A stretch of DNA of 64,000 nt from Mesomycoplasma ovipneumoniae (GCF_024758565.1 NZ_CP079199.1:611501-675500), one strand, 5' to 3'; numbered from the stretch's first letter, positions 22,205-36,027 are shown. Numbers and translations: made by a program. The notes: generated by a model from the sequence alone, not told the origin.

Positions 22205-22793
22205 TTCCCGAGTTTTCCAGTTTGATAAGATAATCTTAAAAAAGTGTCCTGGTTTATTAGTTTTGGACACTTTTTTAACTTTTTTGGCAAAAGTTAATTA
22301 CCTATTTTAAAACATGACAAAAATCAATTTATGGATAAAACAATAAAAATCATAAAAAAGTACAACTACTATTTAAACTCAATGCAAATAGAAAACTCGT
22401 TTTTAGTTACATTGAGCCTAAAAAAATATATGAAGTTTTGAAAGAACAATAATTAAAAGCCCTAATTTCTAGATTTCTAAACGGTGAAATTTAAGGCATA
22501 CCATCATATTCAAGAATATAATGGAAAAGTCGAATTTTCTGATTTTTTTATGACAAAAACATAACCAATTCCCCCTTAATTCAATATCAAATTTATTAAT
22601 TATTCTTAAGTGAGATTTATTATAACATAATTTTTTCTTAGACCAAACATTTTTTTTTTTTTTTTACAAAGAGCTAATTTCAAAACTATAGAAATTAAGG
22701 TTTTAGTGTCAAAATACCCATAAATCCGGGTATTTTTTCATATTTACATTCACTAAAAAGTGAATTTTTACCATCAAACTGGCAAACACAGGA
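22205..22793 (-). mobile_element. MITE-like repeat, copy C (about 590 bp)
   Basis: Inverted termini are at 22205-22227 and 22772-22794. This short subtype lacks the middle block that follows the terminator hairpin in copies A and D. The minus-strand promoter (TATAAT complement 22619-22624), a 16-T tract (22650-22665) and the SD with MFLS ORF (22548-22562) are intact. The 32-codon ORF is stopped by TAG after 11 codons. The conserved hairpin keeps pairing through a C-G change where copies A and B have G-C. Flanks contain a 23-base direct repeat with 19 matches (about 22183-22205 and 22795-22817). Confidence 0.74.
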
Positions 22794-22833
22794 TTTAAGC
22801 AAAAAGCAACTAATTTTTGCCTTTAAAACAGCA

Positions 22834-22880
22834 CAAAAAAACCTAAAGAATTAAGCCTTGAAAAGCTTTAAATCTTTAGG
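22834..22880 (-). terminator. Terminator after the ABC transporter gene (minus strand)
   Basis: On the minus strand CCTAAAGATTTAAAGC pairs imperfectly with GCTTAATTCTTTAGG and runs into seven T residues. It lies 76 bases beyond the stop of the ABC gene at 22956. Confidence 0.65.
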
Positions 22881-22955
22881 AATTTATAATAAATAACAGA
22901 GAGATTTGCAAACTTAGATAAAATTTAGTCTTAATATAGAAGTAAAATCCAAAAA

Positions 22956-24911
22956 TTAGAATTGCTCAAATTTTAGCAATTTAATTACCGGTTTACGATA
23001 GCTTAGTCAAGAAATTATTAGGTAAATTACCGAAATAGACGCGAACATTATAAGTCATATTATTATAAGTAAAGTCCCAACTTGGCTTAGTGAGGGTAGT
23101 AAAATATCTTGACCAATTATTGCGGTATAAATTTTTCCCATTGACGGAAGAAAAACAACTGAATTAATAAACAAAATAAAGAGCGAAATTATAATAATAT
23201 TTAGCCAATGGTAAAAGAAAATTTGTCAGGTTTTAGCACTTAATGCCTTAAGAATTCCAATTAATTTCATTTTTGAATCGCTCAGGTTTTTAGCATAAAA
23301 GACTGTTTGAATTAGCAAAATTATAATAAATAAAACTAAAATAGCACCAATAACTATATTTGTAAATGATTGTGTATTTAATATTGATTTTGATATACCA
23401 CCTAGAGACGATTGGATTTCAAATTCTTTGTTGTTTTTAGTAAAGTTTTCAATATTATTAGCTAAATCATCATCAATATTAAAATACAGTTTCAATATTC
23501 ACGGGTCAATTTTTTCTGGCTTATCGTTGTCAAGATTTTCATTTGGCTGCCCGCTGTTTTTCTGCACAGGTTTTGCTAGTTCAAAAAATTTATGATGTAA
23601 AAAGCTAAAATTTAGACTATCTAAAGTAGCCAAGTTACTTATACCAACTACTTTTAGATCTACAGCTGTGTTTCGAAAACTTGTGACACTAATTTTTTGA
23701 TTGTTTGGTTCTTCTATATTAAATTTTGTTGCCAGCGATTTTGAAATTATTATTTCATCTTTGTTTTGAATATTTCTGCCTACTAAATTTTTGTTGTCAA
23801 AAATAAATCTGTTTTTAAAAAAATCACTTTCATCAATATAATCAACAGAAGAATCAAACTCTGTTTTATCGCCATAAGTAAAAGTAAGCTTAGGAAAATT
23901 AAAAAAAGGAACAATTTTTACAATTTTTGGGTTATCTTCTTTAAGTTTTGTGATTTCATCAGTAGAAAATGTGGCTATTTCTCCATTTGGTTTTTTGGTT
24001 ATTACAACCGAATCTAATTGATATTCAATCGTATTTTGCAAATTAGTGCTGCTAATATTTAAATTTAAGACGCCAAATAACAGTGTCCCGAAAAAACTAG
24101 TTAAAAAAAGCAATAAAAATAAAATACTTGAAGTAAGTTTTGATTTAAAGTCTGTGATTGTTAATAAAAAACCTGTCTTAAATTCCTGTTTAATTTTTGA
24201 AAGTTTGGAATTTTTAGCTGTTTTTTGATATTTTAAATCACTGTTTTTAGCAATTAAGGACTGATTTTGACTATTTTTGTCAAAAATTTCCTCAGTAATT
24301 TTGTTTTTTTCAATATAAACAATTTTGTCGGCATATTTTTTTGCTAAATCAAGGTTATGACTAACTACTAAAATAGTTTTATTTTTGGCAATATTAGTTA
24401 AATTTTCAAATACAATTTTTGCATTTTCAATATCTAAATTTCTTGTTGGTTCATCAAGTAATATAAAACTACTATCACGTGAAAGTGAACGTAAAATTGC
24501 AATTCTTTGCCTTTCGCCCCCAGATAAATTATTTACTTTTTGCTCAAGTTGTTCAGTTTTTATCGACATTAAATTTGCATTTTGGTTTAATGCATTTTTG
24601 TCTAAAAGTTTATTTATTACATTATTTCCTATCAAAATATTGTCATTAGATGTAATTTTTTCAATTAAATTAAAATCTTGAAAAACAACATCAACTAATG
24701 GTTTTTTAATTTCAGAACCATTTTCATCAAAAAAAGAAATGTTTCCACTATCTTTTTTTGTAAAACCGGCAATTAAATTAATAAGAGTTGTCTTACCAAT
24801 CCCTGATTCACCAACTACAAAAGTTACTTTGTTCGAAGGAATTTCAAGATTTAGTGAACTAAAAATAAATTTATGATCAATTTTTTTTGTTAAATTTTGA
24901 ATTTTTATCAT
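22956..24911 (-). CDS. MacB-like ABC transporter (ATPase fused to FtsX-type permease), copy 1
   Basis: The 651-aa product begins with an ATPase (about 1-215): Walker A GESGIGKTT, signature NLSGGERQR, Walker B FILLDEPTRNLD and switch His in VVSHNL. A permease follows with one helix near residue 270, an extracellular domain of about 200 residues and three C-terminal helices (FtsX type), ending RKPVIKLLKFEQF. Such transporters move lipoproteins or peptides rather than small nutrients. It is a close paralogue of the gene at 52189, sharing even the C-terminal residues, and more distant from that at 49778. In-frame TGA codons at 23496 and elsewhere are Trp. A decayed relative of the secreted protein encoded at 48951 lies just upstream. 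Confidence 0.88.
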
Positions 24912-24969
24912 CTAAATAAACCTCTTGTTTGGAATTAAATATTTCAATAGGAACTTTGTCATATTTTTA

Positions 24970-25150
24970 GGTCATGTTTATTAAATTAAAAAGAAGGACT
25001 AGCATAACCACTAATTCAAGAATTAATAAATAGTTTTATTTTATCTACAGTATTATCTGTATCCTTTTCTCATCAATATGAATTTCTTTTAAACCAGATT
25101 TTAGCCTTTCCTTTTCACTACTTATTGTTTTTTAATGATGAAATTATAGC
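24970..25150 (-). pseudogene. Decayed remnant related to the secreted-protein gene at 48951
   Basis: On the minus strand a 41-codon segment between stops encodes DKIKLFINSWISGYASPSF. It aligns without gaps to DKISLATHAWIGGLATPSF in the 48951-49775 gene (11 of 19 identical). It lies directly upstream of MacB-like ABC copy 1, just as 48951-49775 lies upstream of MacB-like copy 2. No start codon or signal peptide remains, and stops occur on both sides, so it is a fragment. Confidence 0.6.
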
Positions 25151-25609
25151 AAATTTTTAGTTTTTTAAATACATTTATTTATTAAATGAAAAAAAATTTA
25201 AAAAAATTAAAAAATCAATTATCTCTAAAATAAATTAGTATAAAAAATTTAACAATTAGCTTTTTTTGAGTGATTTTGATTGCAGTCTTTTGTTTATATT
25301 TTCTGACATTTGGTCTTAAAAAATGTGAAAATAATTTAGCTCATATAAAAACTTGGGCTTTTATATGAAAAGTGACTTTAAAGTCTTGAATTGTTATACA
25401 AATAAATGAACTTATTTTTTAGAAGCAATAATTACATTTTCAAAATTTTGGCGTTCAAGACTGATTAATTCTAGCCGCAAAACCCCATGAAAATTTAATA
25501 GGATTGTTTAAAAATAAATTAATACACTTATTAAAATTGAAACATATACGTTTTTTAATTATTTGTTATATAATTACATAATTAAAACTCTCACGAAATA
25601 GGAAAAATT
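25151..25609 (+). promoter_or_regulatory. Gene-free stretch upstream of the DUF31 lipoprotein, with promoter and a possible gene remnant
   Basis: A TATAAT at 25569-25574 is placed about 36 bases before the lipoprotein ATG and is the likely -10 box. On the plus strand, 25234-25422 is open (TGA as Trp) for about 62 codons. It reads as a hydrophobic helix followed by a polar stretch but has no ATG and no ribosome binding site, so it is probably the remnant of a membrane-protein gene. Nothing else is recognisable. Confidence 0.45.
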
Positions 25610-28600
25610 ATGAACAGAAAAAAAGTAAAAACCAATCCAATATTTTTATTTGGGGTTGGTATTGTTTCGTTTGTTGTTGCGTCTTGCTCAACCTCAAACC
25701 CAAATTCATTTCAAAATTACATCGATCCAAATCAAAGTCTTCAAAAAAATCAGGTAGATAATTTTTTTCTTCAGTATCCTAATTTTCCTGAAGTTATTAA
25801 AAATAAAATAAAAGATAGTTTAAACATTTCCTCACAAAATTTTTCAAATTCAGAATACTTACCCAAACTTTCTCAATTTGTAGAACAATACTTATCAACA
25901 TTAGATTTGTTTCAAAAATTCGAGTCGAATTTTAAATCTAAGACAATTGATAAGTCTTTTAGTGTTAACGAGGAAAAATACAATAATTTAAAAAGTGAAA
26001 TTGAATCGTTTAATCAAAAAATTCTAAATTCATCTAATTTTGAAACTAAATTGGATGAGTTTTTAGTCAAAATAAGCAAATTAAGCACGGAAATTACTAA
26101 AACCAATGACACCTTTAGTCAGGAAGTTTCAACTTTTAGTTGATTTAATACGGTTTTAAAACACGCAAACCTTGTTAATCTTAAAGCCTTAAGCGCACAA
26201 ATTAATGACAAAATTACCACTTTATATAAAAACGATAATAAAGAAGAAATTGAAAATTTCACCTCAAATTTACTCATATTAGAAAATATTATTGCTCAAA
26301 TTAAATCAATAAAAAATGAATATTCAACTGAGAGCAATGAAACCTTCAATAGTTTAATTACAAATTTTAATTCAAATATAAATTCTGGTAATTTAATTAA
26401 CAATGTCACTGATTCAATTCAAAATCTTAAAAATATCCAAACTAATTTAGAAAAAATTGTTAATAAGTCAGCAGAAAAAAACGAAAAATTACAAGAATTA
26501 AAAAAATCTGCTATTTTAGAAGTTGATAAAACCGCTAATTTATCCCAAACAGTTCAAAGTAATTTTAAAGAAAAAATAAATAACTCAATTACTGAATTAC
26601 AAATTAGTCAAATTAAGGAATTTATTTCAGAATTAGAGCGTGTTGCATCACTTCTATCTTCATTGAAAACAGAAAAAATAGAATTAGAAAATGATTCTAA
26701 TTATTTAAATTCTGAAAATAAAACAGAATTAGATGGTCTAATGAGTTCCTTAAATTTATTAGACCAAGAAAATAAGCTTGTATTAAATGATGAGATTTCC
26801 ACTAATACAAAATATTTTTTATCTAATGTTTTAACAGTCTATGAAAATGTAAAATCAGAAATAGCACGTCTTAATGGTAGTGTGAAGTTAAGTGAAGCTA
26901 AAAAAACTTTGGAAAATCAATTATTACCGAACAAATTTAGCCCAAATTTTATTTCTAATATTAAAACACTGGCAGATTCAAAAAAATTAGTTTCTGATAT
27001 TAAACTTATAAGTTCTTATATTTTAAAATTAGCAGATTCCCTTGATTTGTATAGTGTTGAAGTGAAAAATTTTCAATTATTATTGAAAAACTCAAGTACA
27101 TCTATAACAAATAAGCAAGAACTTGAAGAAAAAAATAACAAAATTAAACAAAAATTAGACCAAAATCTCCGACTCAATCAGATTGATAATGAAAATTTGG
27201 CCACATTTGCTGATGAATTTGTTAATTTAGTCTCTTCATTTTCTCAAACAATTTTAGATTCAAAAACGCAAAATGACCAAATTGTGCAAGAAAAACCACC
27301 AGCAAAAATTGCGCAAAATTTATCTGATTTTAAACAGCAAGCTCAAAATGCCCTAAAAATTAGTCTTGATGACCAAGGGCTTGACCATCACAGTATAAAA
27401 AAATATCTTACTTCTGCTTCATTTAACCTTCAAAATGCAAATCTTTGGTTAAAAAAACCACAAAATAATGAAATAAATTTCAAATTATTAGACTTATCAT
27501 TAGATAATAACGACAGAAATATTTTAGTCCTTAAATATCAGGCGAATTCAATAGAAAACCCTTCAAATTCAACAATTTTATCCACCCAACTTTTAATTCC
27601 TAATAATGATGTTGACTTAAACAAGATAGTCTCTTCGTTAAATATAGATTTTCTTGATGACTATTTTGATATTAACTATAATTCGTTCCTTGATTTTGAA
27701 AAAGAAGCCTTACGCAAGCAAGACGTAAAAAAATTTATTTCAGAAAATTTTTCCCAATCAAAACAAAGAATAGAAAAATTTTTCCATGTTGCATTATCAG
27801 ACCAACCTGAATTAACTTTTACCAGTGATAACAAAATATCCTTAAATTTAGATATTAAATTTAATAACCAAGTTATTAAAACAGTCAGTGTTAAATCCAA
27901 GAACCAAGTTAATTTTAAACAAAAAGAAAACGTGCCAGTAAAAATTGGATATACTCAAAACTTTAAAAACACCAGTTTTTATAATCAAACTTACCTTAGT
28001 GATTCTGAATATGTTGATTTTGATTTTACAAGGTCAAAAAATCATTTAGATTATTTTTGGCAAATCGAAGAACCATTAGGTGCCGGCGGGGTTGGTAGTT
28101 ACTGATTTTATAAATATTTATTAAAACCAACGTTAGAATCATTGCAAAAAACAGGCCAAATTGCTGCAAATAAAAGATTTAAAACTTTTGAACAAAACCC
28201 AAGAGTTGTAAAAGTTTCAGAAATTGGTTCAGAAAACCCAACACAACAAGATGAATTAGGTAAGGCTGACCTTGATAAAATTTTTGATAAAATTTTAAAA
28301 GATCAACAATTTTTTACCTATGAAATTCCTAAAGATGCCACAATTTCTTTTTCAACTTTTGATGTTGAAAAAGAAAAAAGAAGAATTTTAACCTCAAGTA
28401 CTAGTCAAAGTATTTACCTAAAATTATTAATAAAAAATGGCCAACACACTAGAGAAGAAATTCTACAATTTGCACCTAAAGATTACTTAAAACCAATTTT
28501 ATCACCGCGTGATAAAGCTGATTTAGCGTTAATTGAAGAAATTTTAAGTGATTCTAGTGGTAAAAAATTATTTAAAAATACAAAAATTAAGGATATTGAT

Positions 28601-31540
28601 TATACCCACGGTCAAATTTCACTAGCCGGAAAAACGAATTTAGAAATAATTGACTCACTTAACAAACTTTATACATTTGCTAAAATCGGTAAATTTGAAA
28701 TTTTTGCAAAAGATGTTATTTCCACAAACATTTTAAAAGGTGAGGCAAAAATTTTCTTTTGATACAGATTTAATGGCTTAGAATTTCCACTAATTGTTGA
28801 AGGAATTAAAACTTCTGAAGAGTTCAAAACTGAAAAAGCCATTAGTTTTTCAAATTGACTGCCAGCCACTTATAGTGATATTAAGCCTAAAAATGGTTCT
28901 AATTTCACCAGCGAAGATTTTTCACCAATTCCAGAAGAAACTGGGCAAAGGGATAGAAATGGTAAACCAATTGTAAAACCCAACCAGATTCCTGATAATG
29001 ATAAATCAATAATTGATAATATTAATAGTCGCCACTTTGATTATCGTAGAGTAGGTGGTGAATTTTATAAAAAAGTACAAAAACACGTAAAATATAGACT
29101 AATTGATCCCGCTGATATAGTTGAACAAAAGGCTGAATCAAAGTTAAATTATTTACTTCAAATTAAAGCTAACAATAATAGTGTTAAAGATAATAATTTA
29201 GATAAGTTTAAAAATACAGAAGTCAAACTTGAAGACGAAGACAAAAAAACTGTACAAAATAGTGAAAAATTGCCAATAATTGTCGAAAAGCAAATATTTT
29301 TTAATACTGATCCTGAAGTTACGCTTGATACTTCAAAAATTTTAAAGAATTATTTTGTCTATTATTATGATGTTAAAACCACTAATATACCAGGGGAAAT
29401 GATTTTTAAACTTGGTTTTATTAACAAAAATAATACAAATATCCGCTATAGTTCTAAGAAAGACATAAAATTACAAAACTTAGAAAACGATTATAAAAAC
29501 AAACTTTATCCTGAAATAATTCTAAATAGAATCAAATTTTCTGATTTTGTTGCCAAAAATAATAGTTCACTTACACAACAAGCGTTAAATAACAACAATT
29601 TTAAAGATCTTTTTGACATCAAAGAAGAAGCTCTTAAGTATAATAATTTTAAAATCTCAAAAGAAAATTTACAATTTCTTGAGACAAAAAAACATAATAA
29701 TAAATTATATTTCCGTCTAAAATATGTTAATGGATCACATATTGTTGAAGGATCAACTTGATATTTTTTAACAAATATAAATAACCAAAATATTCAGACC
29801 AATATAGATTTAGACACACAAAAGCCATTAGTTACTTTATTTGATTCTGGAAATGAAGTAATTAGAAGTCGTGAAATTGAACCTTATTATAAAGATTTAT
29901 ATTGAAATTACGATAATTCTACAAAAACAGCTAAATGAACATTAAAAGAAAAGTATTTTTCTGAAACATTTTTAAAGAATAATCCTAAAAACCGGAAAAT
30001 AAAACTACAATTATTTGCAAATGCTTTAGTTCAAAATACCCAAAGGCTTACCCGAATTACTGGTGGAACTGACTTAATCACAAAACAACCAACTAAAGGC
30101 GGTTATGATTTTAGTTTTGACTTTGAAAAATTAGCAAGTGGCCAAATAATAGTAGTTAATGAAAAAACCAAAAATGTATTTTTTGAGGAACCAAACAAAA
30201 AATTTGAGCATTTTAGTTTCAATTTAAGTGCTCAATATATAAAAAATCAAGGAATTGAATTCAAATTATGACTAAATAATTCAAATCTTGGTTTAATAGT
30301 TGATAATGTTCTTAATCATGTTGAAAAAGGTGTTGAGTTTTATAATAGCCCAAAATTTGACACTTTTGATCCAAAAAAAGCCTTTATTATACATAAAGCA
30401 GGAGCAAGAGTTCATATTGAATACACAAACTCGCTTGAAAACGAAGATTTTGGCTCTAAAACAAATCAATTTGATTATAAAAATATTGACTACACTAATG
30501 AAGAACAACCAATTTCATTTTTTACCAATTCAGATGCTTACAATTTAGAAAAATATAACCCAAACCAAAATGTTCCTTATAAATTACATGAAGGATATTT
30601 ACAAGATTTAGACTTTTTACATAAATCTTGGGACACTAAAAATTTCCCACTGGCAAAAAATTTATTATCAAGAACATTTGGCTTTACTTTTGGAAGTGCA
30701 ACTATGCTTGCAAAAGTAAATGACGACCCAAATGATGGCAAATTTTACATAATCACAAATAATCATGTCGAAGGTGGCGGAAAATTTGATTTAAGTTCCC
30801 TTCTTGGTAAAGATTTAACTAAATTTTTATCAAATAGTCGTTACATGGCTATTGGAAGTAAATATTATGCTAATTCAATTGATGGTGGTTATAGCTACTG
30901 AGGTGGACAAATCAGTGTCAAAAATGTTTCTGCTTGACTAGTTTGAACAGGTACTAAGCAAGTGGATGTAAATGAAAAAAATCCAAAATTTGTTGACATA
31001 TCTGTTTTAATAGTTGATATTAAACCTTTAATTCAAGCGGCTTATGAAAAAGGAGAATTCCAAAAAGCAGCCTGATTATTAAATTGATATAAATTACCTA
31101 ACTTAAAATTAAATACAAATGGTCAATCAGATTTAACATTTTTTGGCCCAAATGTTAAACATTTTGGAATGAATGGATTTCCTTATGCAAAACAAAGTGG
31201 TTATATAATTAATAGGGCTAATTCAGATCAACAAAATATTTCTATTTCAAATCAAAAAGGCTATACTCCTACATATTTTAATGCCGGTAATTCCGGAACT
31301 GGAGTATTAGGGCTAAATGATGAGTATATATCAACGATTAATGCAGGTTCACCGCTTACATTTTTACAAAGTTGGAATTATTCAACAGCAAGTCATAATT
31401 ATTTTGGAATAAATTGACAAAATGAAAAACCACTTGAACTAAAAAATAAATTTAGTTTGTCTGCGATGATAATGAGACTTAATGCTCAAAATCCGCTTGA
31501 ATATAATCTCCCGTGGTTTTTCAAGGATTTTGACAAGTAA
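25610..31540 (+). CDS. Giant lipoprotein with C-terminal DUF31/MIP-type serine protease domain
   Basis: One frame of 1976 aa is read through about twenty TGA codons. The N terminus has a lipobox ending VVASC (Cys about residue 26). Residues about 40-600 are Asn/Lys/Ser-rich and helical, probably coiled coil, and the middle region has mixed beta-type sequence. The C-terminal domain carries a trypsin-like triad: His1719 in YIITNNHVEGG, Asp1796 in FVDISVLIVD and Ser1895 in AGNSGTGV. This matches the DUF31 peptidases that include the mycoplasma immunoglobulin protease MIP. MIP proteins are usually about half this length and work with the binding protein MIB. No MIB gene is visible here, and the long N-terminal part may provide substrate binding. 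Immunoglobulin as substrate is inference. Confidence 0.82.
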
Positions 31541-31553
31541 AATAATTTTAAAG

Positions 31554-32247
31554 TCCCGAATTTCCCAGTTTAATGAGATAATTTTAAAAAAGTGTGGGTT
31601 TTCCACGCTTTTTTGACTTTTTTGGCAAACTCAGCAAAAAATAACTATCAAAGCAAAAACACTAAATTTTAAATCTAACACTCATGAATGCAAAACCTAC
31701 TTGCTAATCAAATAAGCAAAACTAAAAAAGATAAAATTTTAACTTAAAAAGCAAAATTATGAATTTTTAAACTGCTTTTTTAGTTTAAAACACTGCCAAA
31801 AATGATAAAAAAATACAACTACTATTTAAACTCAATGTAAAAAGAAAACTCGTTTTTACTTACATTGAGCCTAAAAAAACATATGAAGTTTTGAAAGAAC
31901 AATAATTAAAAGCCATAAATTTGTAGATTTCTAAACGGTTAAATTTAAGGCAATCCATTACATTAAAAAACGTAATGGAAAATTCGCATTTTCTGTTTTT
32001 TTTATGACAAAAACATCCTTAATTCCTCCCTAATTCAATATCAAAATTTATTAATTTATTCTTAGTGAGATTTATTATAACATAATTTTTTCTTAGACCA
32101 AGCATTTTTTTTTTTTTTTTGCAAAGGGTTAATTTTAAAATAATAAAAATTAAGATTTACCGTCAAAAAACCCGGTTTACGAGTATTTTTGCATATTTAT
32201 ATTCACTAAAAAGTGAATTTTTGCCATCAAACAGGGGAACTCAGAAT
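31554..32247 (-). mobile_element. MITE-like repeat, copy D (about 690 bp)
   Basis: Inverted termini are at 31554-31576 and 32225-32247, starting 13 bases after the DUF31 gene stop. The terminator-like hairpin near 31588-31614 has a changed stem (GCGTGG against CCACAC) that still pairs. The minus-strand promoter (TATAAT complement 32074-32079, TTGGTC complement 32096-32101) lies beside a 16-T tract (32105-32120). The MFLS ORF (32002-32016) and the 32-codon ORF (31860-31958) are intact. The right flank resembles sequence just before the left end. Confidence 0.74.
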
Positions 32248-32416
32248 GATTTTATTGACATTAAAAATAAAAAGTTCAAAATCAATTTAGTCAAAAAAGT
32301 CGCAAAAATTTGATAAAAATAGCTAAAAAAAGAGTAAAATTTACTTTTAAAACATAAAATAAAGTAAATTTTACTATTTTATTGAAATAAAATCATAAAA
32401 AACGCCTTTGTAGTGC

Positions 32417-32422
32417 TATAAT
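32417..32422 (+). promoter_or_regulatory. Extended -10 promoter of the P97/P102-like operon
   Basis: TGCTATAAT gives a consensus -10 with an upstream TG, 44 bases before the ATG at 32467. AGAGGAAAA is the ribosome binding site. Confidence 0.6.
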
Positions 32423-32466
32423 TTTAAATATTTGATTAAAAACCATATAATAGAGGAAAAATATAT

Positions 32467-35400
32467 ATGCCTAAAAATACTAATAGATTAGCAATAGCAT
32501 TAACCGCTGTTGGCGGTATTGCTATTTTTGCAACAACTATTGGGCTTGTAACTCGAATTCGCTATACAGGAGAAAATCCCCGAGCTGAGTTAGAAAATTT
32601 AGTTTCTCGAGTCCAAAATGTTGCCTTTAAATCTGATGTCTTTGATGATTCTACCACATATAGTCAAATAAAAGCACAACTTTTTGACAATAGTGGAAAA
32701 TTAATAGCTGGCACAGATTTAAATAAATTTATATCCTTTTACACACAGGTCAACTCCAAACTACGTAAATTTGAGCCAACTTTTGCACCAAATAAGCCAT
32801 TTTTAGAATTTATTGACTTAATTCCAAATGATAATGATCAAAGTTTTGAGCTCCGCTTTCGTGCAAAGCACCAAATTGATAACAATCGCACAGCATTTTC
32901 AACAATTATCTCAAAAAAAGTTTCATTTGCGCAACGCTCACAATTTGCTCTTGCCGAATTTAATTCAAATCTGGAAAAAATAACCAAAAGCTTCAAAGAA
33001 AATATCCAAAATTTAAGAAGAACAGATTTTAGCTCTAATTTTTCAAGTTCAAATTTAACTGATCAAAAAATTGCATCTTTAACTCGTGTTGAAGATTTTG
33101 CCGCTGATATTAATAGAGCCGGAACTCAAACCGAGGCTGTTGAAAAAATAAGTCAATATTTCCCTGATTTTCAAAAAATAATTAACGAATTAAACTTTGA
33201 TCAAAATAATTCTTTCCCTTTTAAACAAGGAACAATTTACAATTTTAGTTTAGAAAAACATCCTGGAACTAACAGTTTTATCTTAGTTGGTCCAAATTCA
33301 GTTCCAAGTTTTTTAGTTAAAGCTGAATTAAGTGATGAGGCAAAATTTGAGCTTAAAAATTTCAATATTGAAGATGCCCAATTGCTTGAAAAAATTGACT
33401 TAGTTCCCCAGACTAGTTCAACTTCAGAATCAAGCCAAAATCAAAATGAAGAAACAAAAACTGACGGCACTGCTGAAAAACAAGCAAAACAAGCAACTTA
33501 TTTTGCTGATTTAGACGATATTTTGTCTAAAATTTCAGTCAGAAAATTAAATTTTCTTGATTTTAAGGTTACAAATCAGCCAGTTGAAAATCAAGTTAGT
33601 TTATTAACTTCTGAAAATCCGGAAATTAGACAATTAGTTCAAGTTGCCTCTAATCTTACCCAAGCTCAGGCTCAACCTCAAGCTGATCAAACTACAGGGC
33701 AACAAGGGAGCGAAGGATCAACCGGCTCAAACGCAGGAACAACCGGAACAACCGGGACAGCTGCAGCTGGGGTAGCCTCAGGAGAAGCCTCTGGCGCAAC
33801 CACAGGACAACAATCTGACGGACAAACCACCACAGAAGAACAATCTACCGAAACCCCTCCAGCTCAGCCTAAAGACGAAAAAGCGGAATTAGTCAAATAT
33901 CTCGAAGTTTCAAAACACACTATAAATGATTTTTTAACTAGTTTTAATAACAAAATATATTCTTCTATTGAAGAAAAGTCTAATGATTTAATAAAAAAAA
34001 TAAATTCTGAATTATTAATTAAGCCAATTTCTCTTGATTTTGGTGATTTTAATCCATATTTTACCCAAAGACAACCTCAAGGCGTTGAATATTATTTTGA
34101 TCTTTCTAAAGCACAAGAAAAAGAAGGTGTTAGACAATCAAATCTTGAAATTCCGGTTGTTATTAATCTTTATTCAAGTTTTTTTGGCGACTCAGAAAAC
34201 AAACTTTTAAGATCTAAAACTTCAATTTTTGAAATTCCTAATTTCAAAAAAGTTGTTCCACAAACAGGACAAACAAGTACAGATATTGCTTCTAATTTAG
34301 ATCCAGAGCGAAAAACATACTATAATCTTGACGGCTTACCTACAACATCTTCTCAAGCAACTCCAGTTCCTGTTTCAACAACAGCAACAACAACTGGAAA
34401 TAAACAAATTAGAATTGGCTCAACAACAGCTTATATTTCTAAAACTGAATTAGAAAATTTAATCGGTGAAACTAGTCCAGCTAGTGGCGAAACCGATCAA
34501 ACTACTGAATCAAAAGCTCCTAAATTTGAAGAAATTAAGAAAATTATTGGTAATCCTTTCCAATATGCCTATGATTTTGATGCAAATGAATCAATGTTAA
34601 AAGCTTGAGTTGGACAACAAAAATTCCCTAAACTCGAAGATTTTGCTAGTTTTATGCAAAATAATTTAGTTGCATCAAAATTCAATATAAAATCATTAAG
34701 ATCTGATAAATTTTTCAAAAATGAATATGATGTTGCTTCCTTTTATGCGTATTTAATCCAAATGGAACCTGCTGCGGTTTTAAATTATCTATTTGAAATT
34801 GCTAAAGCAAATGGTTTAATTGATAAAAATGATTCAATTAATTTAAATGATATAAGAAATAACAATATTTTCAGTATTGCTGCTGATGTTAAATTTAAAA
34901 CAACCCAAGATAATCCAGTTTATTCACTTGATTTTAACAACCATTTTTTAGGTTTTGATTCTCGTGGTTGAATTTCTAATCTATTTTTACCAAAAACTGT
35001 TTGGGAAAAAGTAAAAGCCTTAACCAATGACAGTGATATTTTTAATCAATTAAATCAATTTTCAGCTGTAAAAATTGGCTCAGGGTCGACATCTGGTTCA
35101 GGGGGAACAACTAGCTCAGGAACTGATGATCTTTATAAATCATTGCAAGATGCTGCTAAAAAAATTAAAGAAGACCTGAAAAAACAAAATTCCACAATTT
35201 TAAAAGCCGGAGTTAATGGAAATAATTCTGGTGGCGGCGGCGGAGGCGGTGCTGGAGCTGGCGCAGGTGGTTCAGGTTCAACTACAACTTCTTCAATTGA
35301 AGCAGAAATCAAAAAATTCTTCAAAGATAAAACACAACCACTTAGCACTTTAAAAGATTTATTGCTAGCATTTTACTTTAAAGCTAAAGAATTAACTAAG

Positions 35401-36027
35401 TTTAGTGCTTGATCAAAATTAGGTAATGATCTAGATTATAAAATTGTTTTTGAAAAACAACCAGAATCAGTAGCTACAACTGTTTCAACTTCATCTTCAC
35501 CAAGTGTTGCCGAAAGTCTTCATACACCTTTTGGACTTGAGGACTATAAATTAACTTATTATTACAAAGTTTTTGATAAAAATACTGGTGTTGATAAATA
35601 TCAAAGTCCAAAAATTGACTTAAATTTATGAGTTAATAAACAAGATACTCAAAAAACTGAAAGAGATGAATTAAATAAAGCTGTTTTAAGTATTCCGCCA
35701 TCATTTTCGCTATTTTTCCTCAAAAAAGAGGATTTTGACAAGATCAAAAAAGATGGATCTACTGAATCTACTGACACTAAAACTTTTGAAACAACCGAGG
35801 TTTTCAAAGAAATTCAAGCAAAAATTCAAGAAAACAATAAAGATCTCAAAATTTCAGTTGTTTCAATAGATGAAGATAAAATTAATCCTCAAAAATATAA
35901 AGTTGTGAATTTGCAAATCGAAAAAACTACACCAACAACTACCGAAGGTTCTTCAACTTCTCAATCTGTTAAATCAAGTCTAAGTTTCCAAGTTAGAATT
36001 GCACTTGACGATTTTAATCAACAATAA
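32467..36027 (+). CDS. P97-family cilium adhesin paralogue
   Basis: The 1186-aa product has a short basic start and one N-terminal hydrophobic helix (about 8-30), then a large extracellular region. Segments resemble the P97 adhesin of M. hyopneumoniae: the PRAELENLVSRV start, FKNEYDVASFYAYL, and LKDLLLAFYFKAKELTKFSAWSKL near residue 975. A Gln/Thr/Gly/Ala-rich linker lies at about residues 395-470 and a Gly-rich one at about 918-940. The Ala-Ala-Lys-Pro repeats that bind cilia in P97 are not seen. The P102-like gene follows after 27 bases, the known P97/P102 pair order. These proteins are typically cut by proteases at the surface. Adhesin function is inferred from the family. Confidence 0.85.
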
